From assembly GCA_033064195.1 (NCBI GenBank), contig JARBJD010000081.1, positions 124,001 through 188,000 on the forward strand: a DNA stretch of 64,000 bases, in the 5' to 3' direction. The notes below the pieces were generated by a model. It was given only the letters and a program-made list of their open reading frames with translations. It did not search any database and had not been told where the DNA came from. Positions 1 to 10,115 of the stretch are shown here, in pieces (position 1 is the first letter of the stretch; each line of letters starts with the position of its first letter). The translations under genes were made by a program, and so were the position numbers. Source of the DNA: Blattamonas nauphoetae (Eukaryota; Preaxostyla; Oxymonadida).

Positions 1-1749
1 TGAACAGTGATGTTGAATACTTGCATTGCTCTCTCTAAATCACATGCAATATCAAATCCAGGATACTTCTGAAGATGTGGTGTCAATTGTCGAGACTTCA
101 GATGTGAAAGCTTCATCCATTGTGCAAACAATCTGTAGGCTTCACTATTCCTCATATTGATTGAGATTTTCTTCTTTGGAACCTCAGGAAGAGTGAGGAA
201 TGATAGTGCTTGAAAGAAGCAGATATTGTACTCAGAATCGACGTACCGAACGTTGTATGTTTTTATGTGTTCAGTGAGAATGGCATTAGCTATTCCAGCA
301 ACTGGGAATCTGTAAACTGCAACAAGAATCGAATGGAAGGCGATGAACATTGTCTTTGTGTCCATCAGTGTTCTCTCATGTGACTCTTTGATTAGATTGA
401 TCGCATATTTAGAATACTCAGTGATGTCTGCTTCACTTCTTATCACTGTTGGAAAGCTCTTAGATGTGTTCTCCAGTTCTGGTCTGAAATCATTGTACAG
501 TGTCTCATCTTTGTCTTTTCTCTCAACAATCTTTCCGAAGTCAAGACTGATCTTGAATGGTCGATCCTTCTCTTTTTCATACACTGTTTTGATGAAGGTT
601 GTGATTTCCTCAACATTCTTCAGATGATTGTGGAAGTACAGCTGATAAGGTTTTCCATTGTCTTCAACCTTCTCGACCTCATTCTTCTTGAACTTCTTTC
701 GTGCATTGGTCAAACATTCATTGAAAGCAAGTTTGTCTCTTGGTTCAGCAAGTAAGATGCATTCATTGAATCCATCAAACTGCTTCACTTTTCTTGTTTC
801 CATTTGTTCATTCTTCTTCTGAATGATCAACAGATTCTTCATCCAATGATCCATCAGCTTCTCTTCAATCGACTTTAGTTTCCTAGTGATCTTGAACACT
901 TGCTTTTTTCAATTCAGTTTCGTTCACTCTTGGATTTGCTTTCATGTCAATGATGATTACGTTTTTATCCTCTTCATTCATCATTGCATTGTTGTTTGTT
1001 TCATTCTGTTTCTGAATGAATTGAGCTTGTTCCATTTGTCGTTGGTTTCTAACTTCTTGAAGGAATTTTGGAATTAAATTGATATTTAGATATGCTGTTG
1101 GATTCGGATTTCGATATCCAACATCTGGGTGTTGAAGCATTGCCAGGAGAAATGAATAGTGATGTTGCTTGTATGGGCTGTCAGGTTTGTATGTTCGACC
1201 ATCAGTAAATGCGAATTGAGTGTTTGGAAATAGTTCTCTAACTTCTCTGATTTGTTCCTTCACTTTCCAGAGTTGTGTCATTTACTACGAATTAAAAAAA
1301 TAAAAATAAAAAAAGTTGAGTGATTATTTTGGCTTCCTCAAATGTGGCTTCTTCTTTGCCTTTAGCCAGGAATCTAGTCGCACTTTGAAGACTTCAGTTC
1401 CACCAATTTCTCGATATGTGAATGGTACTAGAACCTGCTTGTACTCACCGACGAGCTCACAGTTGTACTTCCTCAGTTCATTCTCCACAAACGATTGAGT
1501 GTAGTGTCGACGTTGTGACATGTGTGGTCTGTTTCCTTGATTCCACAACTTTGGCTTTATCCTCCATTCAACACCTTCATGAACATAGATGACTGGGATA
1601 TTATGTCTGACATACTCAGAGACAAGTTCACAGTTCTCTTCTTTCATTGACTGAATCAAAGCTTGCTTGGCATCTGTTCGACGTTTTTCGCTCCCCTTTG
1701 GAGGGTTCGAAGTCTTTAGCGAGACATATGTAGGATTCACTGTTGTCAT
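1..1749 (-). mobile_element. Relic of a virus-like element, possibly Polinton-like (cut by window edge)
   Basis: Compactly packed minus-strand coding sequence separated by very AT-rich gaps of about 40 bases, unlike the intron-bearing host genes further right. The protein nearest the left edge carries a stretch reading N-I-C-F-F-Q-A-L, which resembles the 'NLCFF' segment near the start of protein-primed DNA polymerase B regions in Polinton/Maverick elements. The upstream frame at 1324-1749 encodes a 141-residue protein made of two similar ~45-residue repeats, each starting CELV-EY and ending in a basic PH motif, as in small DNA-binding repeat proteins of large DNA viruses. The element looks broken (about one break visible) and continues off the left edge, so neither its ends nor its full gene set can be seen. 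The family is a tentative call from one motif and the gene packing; age cannot be judged. Confidence 0.4.
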
Positions 1750-1904
1750 TTAATACAAATTAAAAAATCAAAAAAATAAAAATGAAATGTGAAGTGAAGT
1801 GTTGAGAACTTTTAATTTTTGGTTCCTTGTTGTGCCAGCTTTCATCTTGCTTCTTTCTTTTTTGTTTCTTTCTTCCAAGTTTCATTTTTTCATTCAATTC
1901 ATTT

Positions 1905-2590
1905 TTTCATTCATTCATTCAATTGATTTTTTCAATCATTCAATCATTCATTCAAGTTTGTATGATTGTACCATGAGACAACCCGATACTCCTTTGGGGA
2001 TCATTCTATCATGATCCTACTCAATGACTACTGCTGGCGAATTCCTTGAAGGGTTAAGTCTTGGGTGGGCATGATTTACGGTCAAACTCTCTGTCGAGAA
2101 TCTGAAGCCAACATGAACCCCGGGGCGGATTCCTAGAAATCCACCGTCTCCAATTCAACCTTCAATTCGTTCTACGCATTAGTCACGAGGGCACCATTTT
2201 GCCTGAGTATCAAGGGAAATTACGTCGAGGTATCATTTTTCAACTTGAAATTCAATCATTCAAGCCTTCATCGTTCAATCGTTCATCATTTCCTTTATCA
2301 AGTTTTTGTATGATTGTACCGTAGGACAACCCGATACTCCTTTGGGGATCACTCTATCATGATCCTACTCAATGACTACTGCTGGCGAATTCCTTGAAGG
2401 GCTAAGGTATTGGGGGGGCATGATTTACGGTCACATTCAAGTGATGCCCACAGTGAACCCCCGGGGACAGCCTCCCAGCTCGTCCCGCTCCAATCCAACC
2501 TTCAATCTGTTCTACGCATTAGCCACGAGGGCACCATTTTGCCTGAGTATCAAGGGAAATTACGTCGAGGTATCATACTTCAACTTTTTT
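1905..2590. repeat. ~346 bp tandem duplication
   Basis: Two direct copies of one sequence lie at about 1952-2248 and 2298-2587. They share the stretch starting ACCCGATACTCCTTTGGGGA and run to ATTACGTCGAGGTATCAT, with scattered substitutions. TTCAATCATT-type short repeats sit in front of each copy, giving a unit of about 346 bp. A short open frame in the second copy is not conserved in the first, so I do not call a gene. The copies have visibly diverged, so the duplication is not recent. Confidence 0.8.
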
Positions 2591-2765
2591 GGAAATTTTG
2601 AATTTTTGAATTTTTGAATTTTTGAATTTTTGAATTTTGTGACTTTTTGAATTTTTGAATTTTTGATATTTTCCTAAGTATTTTTTTTTGAAATTTTTTT
2701 TGAATTTTGAATTTTTTAAATTTTGAAATTGTTTTGGTATTTTGAAACTTTTTCATTTTTTTTTG
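2588..2765. repeat. AT-rich low-complexity tract (GAATTTTT repeats)
   Basis: The octamer GAATTTTT is repeated many times and grades into T-rich sequence. No coding or regulatory signal is visible. Confidence 0.9.
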
Positions 2766-2774
2766 AAATTAAGA

Positions 2775-2848
2775 TTGCCCCTCGCCTGAATCGAACCACC
2801 CCCTAGAAACGGGTGGACACTGAACATACCCACTGAGCTACTAGCTCC
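2775..2848 (-). tRNA. tRNA-like sequence or tRNA pseudogene
   Basis: Read on the minus strand, this 74-base stretch has a good internal A box (TAGCTCAGTGGG) and B box (GGTTCGATTC) at tRNA spacing, between a GGAGCTA start and a GAGGGGC end. The acceptor arms do not pair, and the T stem has mismatches. The strongest helix, CCACCC with GGGTGG, is out of place for an anticodon arm. I read it as a tRNA-derived repeat or dead tRNA gene. A working tRNA with an intron is less likely, and no anticodon can be assigned. Confidence 0.35.
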
Positions 2849-2930
2849 TGAAAATGTTAGTTTCGACCTGTGCCTTATACCTCGAATGTTCAGATCTGCT
2901 ATATATTCCTTTTATCGTCTACCTATCTCC

Positions 2931-3165
2931 CCTCGTTAAAAAGCATGGATTTATCACGGGAACGACTTTTTACCCCCGTTAAAAGCACGACTTTTTCTCG
3001 TCAGCGATTTTTCAAAATTAGTTAGATTTTCCTTTTTAACTTTTTACCCCCGATTAAAAGCATGCCTTTTCACGGGAGCGATCTGCTAAATCTTAATTCT
3101 TGGCCACTTGTTACCCTCGTTAAAAAGCATGACTTTTCACGGGAGCGATTTTGCTATATATTGAA
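2931..3165. repeat. Degenerate array of GTTAAAAAGCATGACTTTTC units
   Basis: A unit of about 45 bases, roughly CCCCGTTAAAAGCATG followed by a T-run and CACGGGAGCGAT, recurs three to four times near 2935, 2975, 3050 and 3117 with substitutions and small indels. It lies between two tRNA-like sequences, suggesting a small repeat island. No protein is encoded. Confidence 0.65.
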
Positions 3166-3251
3166 TTTATTGACAAAGTTTTCAAATTTTAAATCTGCTA
3201 TAGTGTCTTTTTTTCGGGTATAAAGTTTCTGATTTTCCGGGATAATTTCAG

Positions 3252-3520
3252 GACCGGATAGTCTAGTGGTAATGGTGAGTGCACGCACTACTACTACTAA
3301 GCTGAAGGTCCTAGGTTCAATTCCTGGCGGAAGCATTTAATTTCACATATCACTGCCCTTTGGCATGGTCTAGGCCCTTGGCAAGACCAACGTACGTCTC
3401 CGGAACTCAAATCGAGAAAAATGAGTTCCGATGCCGGTCTAAAAGGGACCGATGAGAAGGGTCGCAACCTTCGGAACCTTGAAAAAATACACCAGCTTCC
3501 GCCAGAATCAAGGTTTTTGC
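3252..3520 (+). repeat. tRNA-derived SINE-like repeat with a foldback end
   Basis: The left end has an A-box-like GGATAGTCTAGTGGTAAT and a B box GGTTCAATTCC inside a perfect 5-bp T stem (CTAGG/CCTGG), as in a tRNA 3' half. About 170 bases follow that are not tRNA. Near the right end, 3497-3512 (CAGCTTCCGCCAGAATC) is close to the reverse complement of the T-arm region at 3319-3335, so the transcript could fold into a long hairpin. The minus-strand translation gives LPPGIEPRT- and RQELNLGPSA-like strings, typical artefacts of tRNA B boxes in SINEs. The acceptor stem does not pair, so a working tRNA is unlikely. Target duplications are not clear. Confidence 0.5.
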
Positions 3521-3715
3521 ATTTTTGAAAATTTTCGAAATTTTGCTTCAACTTGAAAGTATGAAGTAACTGAACTCTGGAAGAGAATATTTCTCTAAGT
3601 TTGACAACTTTCTGAAATGAAAATGACTTTTACTTCTAGTATTTTCTGAATTGTCAATCGGCATGGAGAAAAAGCAATAGAAGTGGTGTCTTTGCCAACG
3701 TGGTTCCACATTCGC

Positions 3716-4071
3716 CTATATCACTACTGACTTTGTCCCACCATTCAAAAATTGTGTAAAAGGGCTGTCAAAAATGCGCCAAAATTCATTGACCCGCCAT
3801 AAATCGAGATTTTTTCTGGGAAATGTTGTTTGGGTGAGACAATCATCCTGACAAGTATTTGGAGTTACAGACCCATTATTGGGCACTGTAGCCTCATCCA
3901 GTAAAATGAACACATTTCACCAAACATTTCGACGTCAAATGGGAGAGAATTTTTGACATCATAAAAAAGTTCAAGGGCCCGAATCTTCAAATAAGAGAAA
4001 TGCATCCTGTCTCGTTTATGAGATGGGTAAGACTTTTTGATATCATTTAAAAGCTCGACGGTCACCAACAA
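3716..4071 (-). mobile_element. Decayed DDE transposase fragment
   Basis: Two overlapping minus-strand frames carry a short match to the first catalytic block of Tc1/mariner transposases: LDEATVPNNGSV, where the family typically has a D-E-A/S-T-F-NNG-V-like segment. The match crosses frames and is broken by stops, so this is a dead copy. Nothing else between 3520 and 4390 is recognisable, and the weak match means this call could be wrong. Confidence 0.3.
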
Positions 4072-4389
4072 AAAACAAAATGGACCATTCTCAACACGGC
4101 TCGATTGCTGACCTTTCTAGTCGTATTCAATCAAGTCATGCACCGATTCGAGTGAATTTCATTTTTATTTCTCTTTCATGAGAGGAGATTTGTTTTGAAT
4201 GTTGGTCTTCGGACTTTTGAATGATGTCAAAAATTCTGACCCATATCTCCACAACCAGCTATCCGGTTTTAACCAAATAAAGTGTATTATATTGGGATAA
4301 GTCTGACCAACCATTCTCGTTGTGTCGCCTTATTTTTGTTGTCTTAGAATTTATCCACTCCAATGATTCATATTATTCTCTGATTCATT

Positions 4390-5692
4390 TTAATCACTTT
4401 CAGGCAACTGTGACTTGTCCAATCCAGATGCCAGGTACCTCCATGTCCCAACCATTCGCAAGGAGATGTCGCAACGCGGAAAAGAGATGAGCGAAGTGAC
4501 AATTCGCTCACTGGCAGCTGAAACTGGATTGAGACAGAGAGTGAGAAGATAAACAGTAACGATGACGGAAAAACTTTAAAGTGAGAGACTTGAGTTTGTG
4601 TTCATGGTTGAAATGAATCGACTTTTCTCTGGACTTGGTGCATGACATGATTGACCAGTCTATTCGAGCTCGAAACTCAAGCCGTGATAAGAGTGGTTAA
4701 TTGCGGTTTTTGGTCATGTTCATTCGAGTTGGGAGCCATAAGTGAATCGGACGAGTACAGTGAAATGACAGAATCCTGCGATCGAGAAGGAAACAATGTT
4801 CGAAGAGCCATAGATAGTCCTGTTTGCTGATTTTGGAAAGTAGGTGTTCATTCAGTTCGTCAATTGTGATATTGTTACATCGATCGATGAGCCGATTCAT
4901 GCATTCTTCAGACTTCATCAATGTCAAAATAGTGTTTTGTAGCTCTTTGCTTGTCTCTTCCGCCCAAGAGAGAAGATATCCATGACCACATACTCGTAGG
5001 AGTACATCCGGATTTGACATGAAAAAAAGGTCGAAAACCCATCTTCAAATCTTTTCTCAGATGTCAAAAATTCTCACTCATTGTTCGTTGGAGACATGGA
5101 AGGAAGTGATATGGACTGATGGAAACACAGTTTGTGCGTTTGTATTGGATTGAAGAGATTTCTTGTGGTTGAGGAAAGTTGGAAGAGGAGAAAGAATCTT
5201 GTTTTTTCCATCGACACGAAACCAACTATCAGAATCATCTGTGAATGGTTGGAAAACAAAGGCTCGAAAACAATTGGAAGGCTACCGTATTCACCCGATC
5301 AAAATCCGATCGAGAATGTCGTTCATGCCATAACATATAGAATAAAACGAAAAGAAAACAAAACCGCTGAACAGCTTCGGGTTCAATTTTCGAATGTGTG
5401 GAACTCGATTCCACTGAACCCGATTCAGAATTTGATTTGCTCGATGCCGAGAAGGATAGAAGCGATCCATAAAAAACTCATTGAGGACAAAAGAGATTTA
5501 AGGACACGATTCGAGATAAAACTGAAGGAAAATGTCCTTGACCATGCCCACAAGAACACCCACCTTTATACAAAGGAGATTCGAAACTATAGGAGAGAAC
5601 CCACATTATCACGTTTTACTTGTTTTGTCTCAAGATTCAGAAAGAACTATTTTTGTCCGACATACCACAAAACAAAATTGACAAAAAAATAG
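4390..5692 (+). mobile_element. Degenerate Tc1/mariner-type transposon, plus strand
   Basis: The right part (5132-5692, 186 codons open) encodes the C-terminal end of a DDE-3/Tc1 transposase. The diagnostic block PYSPDQNPIENV carries the third catalytic acid, preceded by ICEWLENKG and followed by the usual basic tail. Upstream, around 4440-4550, a short frame with TIRKEM, MSEVTIRSLAAETGL and basic residues looks like the helix-turn-helix part but ends at a TAA. The frame between is interrupted more than once, and the second catalytic Asp-Asn pair is not seen where expected. Terminal inverted repeats could not be identified. An antisense frame at 4697-5020 is open for 107 codons but resembles nothing I know. 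Confidence 0.65.
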
Positions 5693-6393
5693 ATTTTTGA
5701 CGATGAAGAAACATCAAGCATTTCAATTTTACGTCGCATGTCATAGACACTTCGAAAAGAAGTGACAGGCGTTCAGATAGAATTCTCACACCACGCCATC
5801 GCCAAACGAAGATACAACCAGAATGAGTGATGAATGGAGAGAGGAATTGAAAAAACGGTTGAGAGTTGTTTCTGACCGAGAAGACAGTGGATTCTTAACG
5901 CCACTATTTTCTATCTCAAGATAAAACCGGTTCACTTTCTCTCTTCGAATCGCTTTCATTTGATTCAATCCTTCCTCTATACGATGGATGATGTAGAGTT
6001 TCTGTGATTGTGATGATCGGAGATTGAAAATAGTTTTCGGATGATGTGGATGGCGAACTGCAATGAGGTGTGAAGGATGGATGAAAAGAGAGAATTTGAG
6101 TGACAATTGTGATAAAATTCAGAAACGATATGTTTTCTTTGTGAAACGAACTTTTTTTAAAAACGATTGAAAAATCTGTGGATATATATGCGATGTAGCA
6201 GCAAATCATCTGATTTCTCGCCAACACTGTCTTGACAAAATATTGTTAAATAGTCTTTATTATTCTGAATATTTCTATTGTATTTAATTTATTTTCTTCA
6301 TTTATTTTCGTGACTATCAGAGTCAATTTGATTCAACAGAGCAAAACTGTCGGAAATCATTGTCAATGGGTGAGGATCGCTTTCTCGCCGTCC
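5693..6393. other. Intergenic, no gene seen
   Basis: About 700 bases between the transposon relic and the protease gene. Short open frames on the minus strand (5786-6227) overlap each other, have no recognisable motifs and look like chance. The protease promoter presumably lies in its right end, but no clear core element stands out. Confidence 0.6.
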
Positions 6394-7993
6394 ATGTATG
6401 CCTCCAGGTTGATTATTCGAGATTTTTTCGTGAATCTCTCTTCTTTACTTTTCATTTTTCTGCAAATTTAGGCTAGCTTTCGTTTCTATCCTTCTTTTCT
6501 CGTTCGTCCATCCTGACACGCCAGCCTACTGTCCAAGGGAACTCATCCCTGGACGATGGAAATTCACCGTTGGAGCTGAACAAAAAAATCGATATTTCGA
6601 TTGCCAATCTCTCGAAGACGTCAGCCGTGTGGAGCAGTTCATCTTTGATCTTGTCGAGCCTAATGTCGTCAAGAATGAGAACGGAAAGGCAGTTGGAACA
6701 TGGTCGATGATGATCAACGAGGGATTTGACATTTTCGCAGAAGGGCTGCACTTCAACACCTTCTTTAAGTACACAAAAGTCGCTGAAAAGAAATATGAAA
6801 CCGACTGCAGCAAGACAATGGCTGGCTGGGCTCGAAAAGACGTTGTGCATCCAAAGTCAATCATGTGCTTCAAAGGAGAGAAGGTTACAACTTCGAACGA
6901 CAACATCACAAACTACAAAACCACAACCACTCCTCTCGTCCGCTCTCCTGCCCCTGTCCCCAACTTTAAGGACGACACTGGCCGTCGCATGGTCACCGAC
7001 ACACTCTCTCTTGATGAGTACTTCCAAATTGATGACTCTCTCGCGAAAGGCCGACGGTTCGCCACGACACCTCCAGCGCCCGTCTCCTCCTCGCAGCACC
7101 AACTTGACGCCTTCCCCTCCTCCCTCGACTGGAGGAATGTAAGTGGAGTGAACTACCTGCAGAGTGTATACTCTCAGCGCAGTTGTGGCAGCTGTTATGC
7201 ATTCGGAGCATTCGAAGCTCTCGAAGCTCGCCTCATGTTCCAATCAAAAGGGAAGTACGACGTCTCCCTTTCCGAAATGGACATTGTCGCATGCTGCCCA
7301 TACTCGCAGGGCTGTGATGGAGGATACCCGCAGGAAGTTTTCTCGTGGGCGAAAGATCACGGAGCAGTCGACCAGAAATGCTTCCCTTACGCAATGAAGG
7401 AGCAAGATGCAGTGAAGTGCGGGCAGAAGTGCACGCACCCTTCACAACGCTTCTACGTCAAGGACTTTGGCTTCGTTGGAGGATATTTTGGGAACTGCTC
7501 GGAAGCAGCGATGATCGCTGAGCTCCAAAACGGGCCTTTCGAAGTTGCCATCAACTCCAGCTGCCCAGCCTTCAAAACAGCGAAGGGGCTGTACGAAGAC
7601 CCGGAAGAATGCAAGGCGTTCCCCAACCGAGGAATCGACCACGCTGTCCTTCTCGTTGGATACGGCGAGGAGAACGGTGTCAAGTACTGGACAATCAAAA
7701 ACAGTTGGGGGCCCAACTGGGGGGACAATGGGTATTTGAAGATCAAGCGAGGAGTGAACGAGATCTTCATCGAGAGCACTGCAGAGTATGGAAACCCGTC
7801 ACTCGTGGGATTGGATCTGCCGCATCTCATTCCCTTCAAGGAGCGGATCCTGACTTCTATTTTCTTCTGGGTCGCTGTGGGGCTTGCTGCGTTATTTTTG
7901 ATCCTTCTCTTCGTCAGCTGTGGGGTATGCTGTTCACTATATCGAAAACCGGACATGATCTCGGCATATTCCATCAACAAGATGGATCGTTGA
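6394..7993 (+). CDS. Cathepsin C-like cysteine protease (papain family C1) with C-terminal membrane anchor
   Basis: A papain-type protease related to dipeptidyl peptidase I. Exon 1 (6394-6407) starts at ATG and joins across a 64-nt GT-AG intron (6408-6471) to exon 2 (6472-7993), giving 511 codons and a hydrophobic signal peptide (residues ~5-18). The next ~100 residues start with TPAYCPRELIPGRWKF, the pattern of the cathepsin C exclusion domain. The catalytic domain has CGSCYAFGAFEA with Cys at about 246 (CGSCY is typical of cathepsin C), GIDHAVLLVGYG with His at about 395, and IKNSWGPNWGDNGY with Asn at about 415. Unusually, residues ~460-485 form a transmembrane helix followed by a short basic tail, whereas animal cathepsin C is soluble and lysosomal. 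A lysosome- or vacuole-membrane location is inferred. Dipeptidase activity is not proven. Confidence 0.88.
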
Positions 7994-8181
7994 GTTTTTG
8001 AGCGACACACTTCACAGTCTGTTGAAAACAGTTGATCACTTGATAACAAATGGGAAATTATCACAGTTTACTCAATACATCCATTCTTGGACGCACGGTG
8101 GTTCGTTCTACCATCATTGATATGGTTTACTGTCATCTCGGTGACAGTCAAGTGAACAATAAAAAGTGTGGACAGATCAAA

Positions 8182-9887
8182 ATGGTCAACGAAGAATCCA
8201 AGATAGACGAGAAAACAGAACAGAAAACAGACAAAGATGGTGTTGCACAGCCACTGTCAGAAGAAGAGATTCAGAAAATGACAAATGTATGCTCAGAATT
8301 CTCCCGAACTCGAACCTTCGAATCCCTTCTACATTCCTAATTCATTCGTATTCATGATCCACACGCTTCTTCTCAGGATCCTGTATACCAACGATGCAAA
8401 AAACTTGAAACAGAAACTCAGGAGCTCTTCGACAGAATCAAGAAACATGTTGGTGTTCGTGAAACTGAAACTGGAATCGCGCCTCAATCTCAATGGGATC
8501 TCACAATGGACAAAAAGAGACTCCAGTCTGAAGCGCCCCTTGTTGTTGCGCGTTGCCAGAAAATCTTCAAGAGTGCGCCAAATCCTTACGATCAATATCA
8601 ACAAGGCTTTGGGCAACAAAGAGGGAGGCGAGGAGCGGGAGGTGGGCTTGCGATGGGAGGTATGATGATGGGTCAACCACCACCTCAACAAGACAACGAA
8701 GAAGCACAGCCCGACATGGATGCTGGGATGAAGTACATTGTCAGCCTCAAGCACGCTGCCAAGTTTGTTGTCGCTCTCGGGGAAGATGTGGCACCGACTG
8801 ACATTGAAGAAGGGATGCGTGTGGGTGTGGACCGTCAGAAGTACTCCATTCAACTTCCGCTTCCTCCAAAAGTTGATCCGAGTGTGTCGATGATGGAAGT
8901 GGATGAAAAGCCTGATGCAACGTACTCTGATGTGGGGGGATGCAAGGAACAAATCGAGAAACTGCGTGAAGTCGTCGAAATCCCGCTTCTCAAAGTGTGC
9001 CTCGTCCTTTAATCTTTATTCATTCTCTCCTCAGCCTGAACGTTTCCTAAGTCTTGGAATTGACCCACCAAAGGGAGTTCTTCTTTATGGCCCACCAGGA
9101 ACGGGGAAAACCCTCGCAGCTCGAGCTGTAGCCAATCGAACGGAAGCGACATTCATCCGAATTATTGGAAGCGAGCTTGTTCAACGGTGTGTCCCCCCTT
9201 TTTCCTGCATCGTCTCAGATATATTGGGGAGGGAGCTCGAATGGTAAGAGAGATTTTCTCACTGGCCAAGCAGAAGAAAGCATGCATCTTGTTTTTCGAT
9301 GAAATCGACGCAATTGGAGGTTTGCCACTCTTCCCTCACACACAACCCACTCTGCCTCCTCCTTCTTCCTTCTTTTTCAACAGGCACTCGTTTTGAGGAC
9401 TCAACCGGAGAAAGCGAAGTGCAACGAACAATGCTTGAGCTCCTCAACCAGCTTGACGGGTTCGAATCACGCGGTGCTGTGAAGGTTATTATGGCCACAA
9501 ACCGACCCGATATTCTTGACCCCGCTCTGATGCGTCCAGGGCGTCTCGATCGCAAAGTTGAATTTGGGCTGCCAGATCTCGAAGGGAGAACACAGATCTT
9601 CCGCATTCATTGCCGATCAATGAACTGCGAGAAAGGAATCCGTTTTGACCTCTTGGCTCGTCTTTGCCCAAATGCAACAGGCGCTGATATCAGGTCAGTG
9701 TGCACAGAGGCTGGGATGTTCGCGATCCGAAATCGGAGAAAGCAGGTGACGGAGAAGGACATGCTGGACTCCATCAACAAGGTCATCAAGGGATACGCCA
9801 AGTTCTCGGCCACACCGAAGGTTTGTTCATCTTTGATCCCTTCACCCCTCTCTCCTCTCTCATTTGTAGTACATGGTCTACAATTGA
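8182..9887 (+). CDS. RPT1: 26S proteasome regulatory ATPase subunit Rpt1 (PSMC2)
   Basis: An AAA ATPase of the proteasome base ring that unfolds substrates and opens the 20S gate. Six exons (8182-8286, 8377-8994, 9035-9186, 9219-9319, 9384-9820, 9870-9887) give 476 residues, and every junction keeps frame. The introns are 90, 40, 32, 64 and 49 nt. A coiled-coil N-terminal part is followed by DTG/TG-APxxxWDL-type Rpt1 sequence, [15 protein letters not shown], Walker A GPPGTGKT, Walker [13 protein letters not shown], and the arginine-finger region [13 protein letters not shown]. It ends in YMVYN, the last five residues coming from an 18-nt exon. Between the N-terminal domain and the OB fold lies a Gly/Gln/Met-rich insertion of about 45 residues that is absent from human PSMC2. 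The closest family member by these blocks is Rpt1 rather than Rpt2-6. Confidence 0.95.
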
Positions 9888-10115
9888 CATTCGCATCCTT
9901 CCACTTCAAACAATATTTATTTTCACCAAAAATGGTCGCTATTTTGTGAAAACAATTCGTGAATCTTCCCCTTTGGGACATCTTATTCGATATTCTAACT
10001 GAAATCCAGTCATCTGCAGTCCTCTTTCACTACACATGTCAGTTGATGGAACAACGTCGCGTTGGTTCATCGATCGAGGATCCCCACAATATTCTTTCCA
10101 CCAGTTGAAGATCCC

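Noticed and set aside
2775-3336. Two functional tRNA genes
   Set aside because: A and B boxes are good but acceptor stems do not pair and no anticodon arm forms, so they are called tRNA-like or SINE.
7453-8064. 203-codon minus-strand frame overlapping the protease gene
   Set aside because: It is antisense to the conserved catalytic domain and has no recognisable content.
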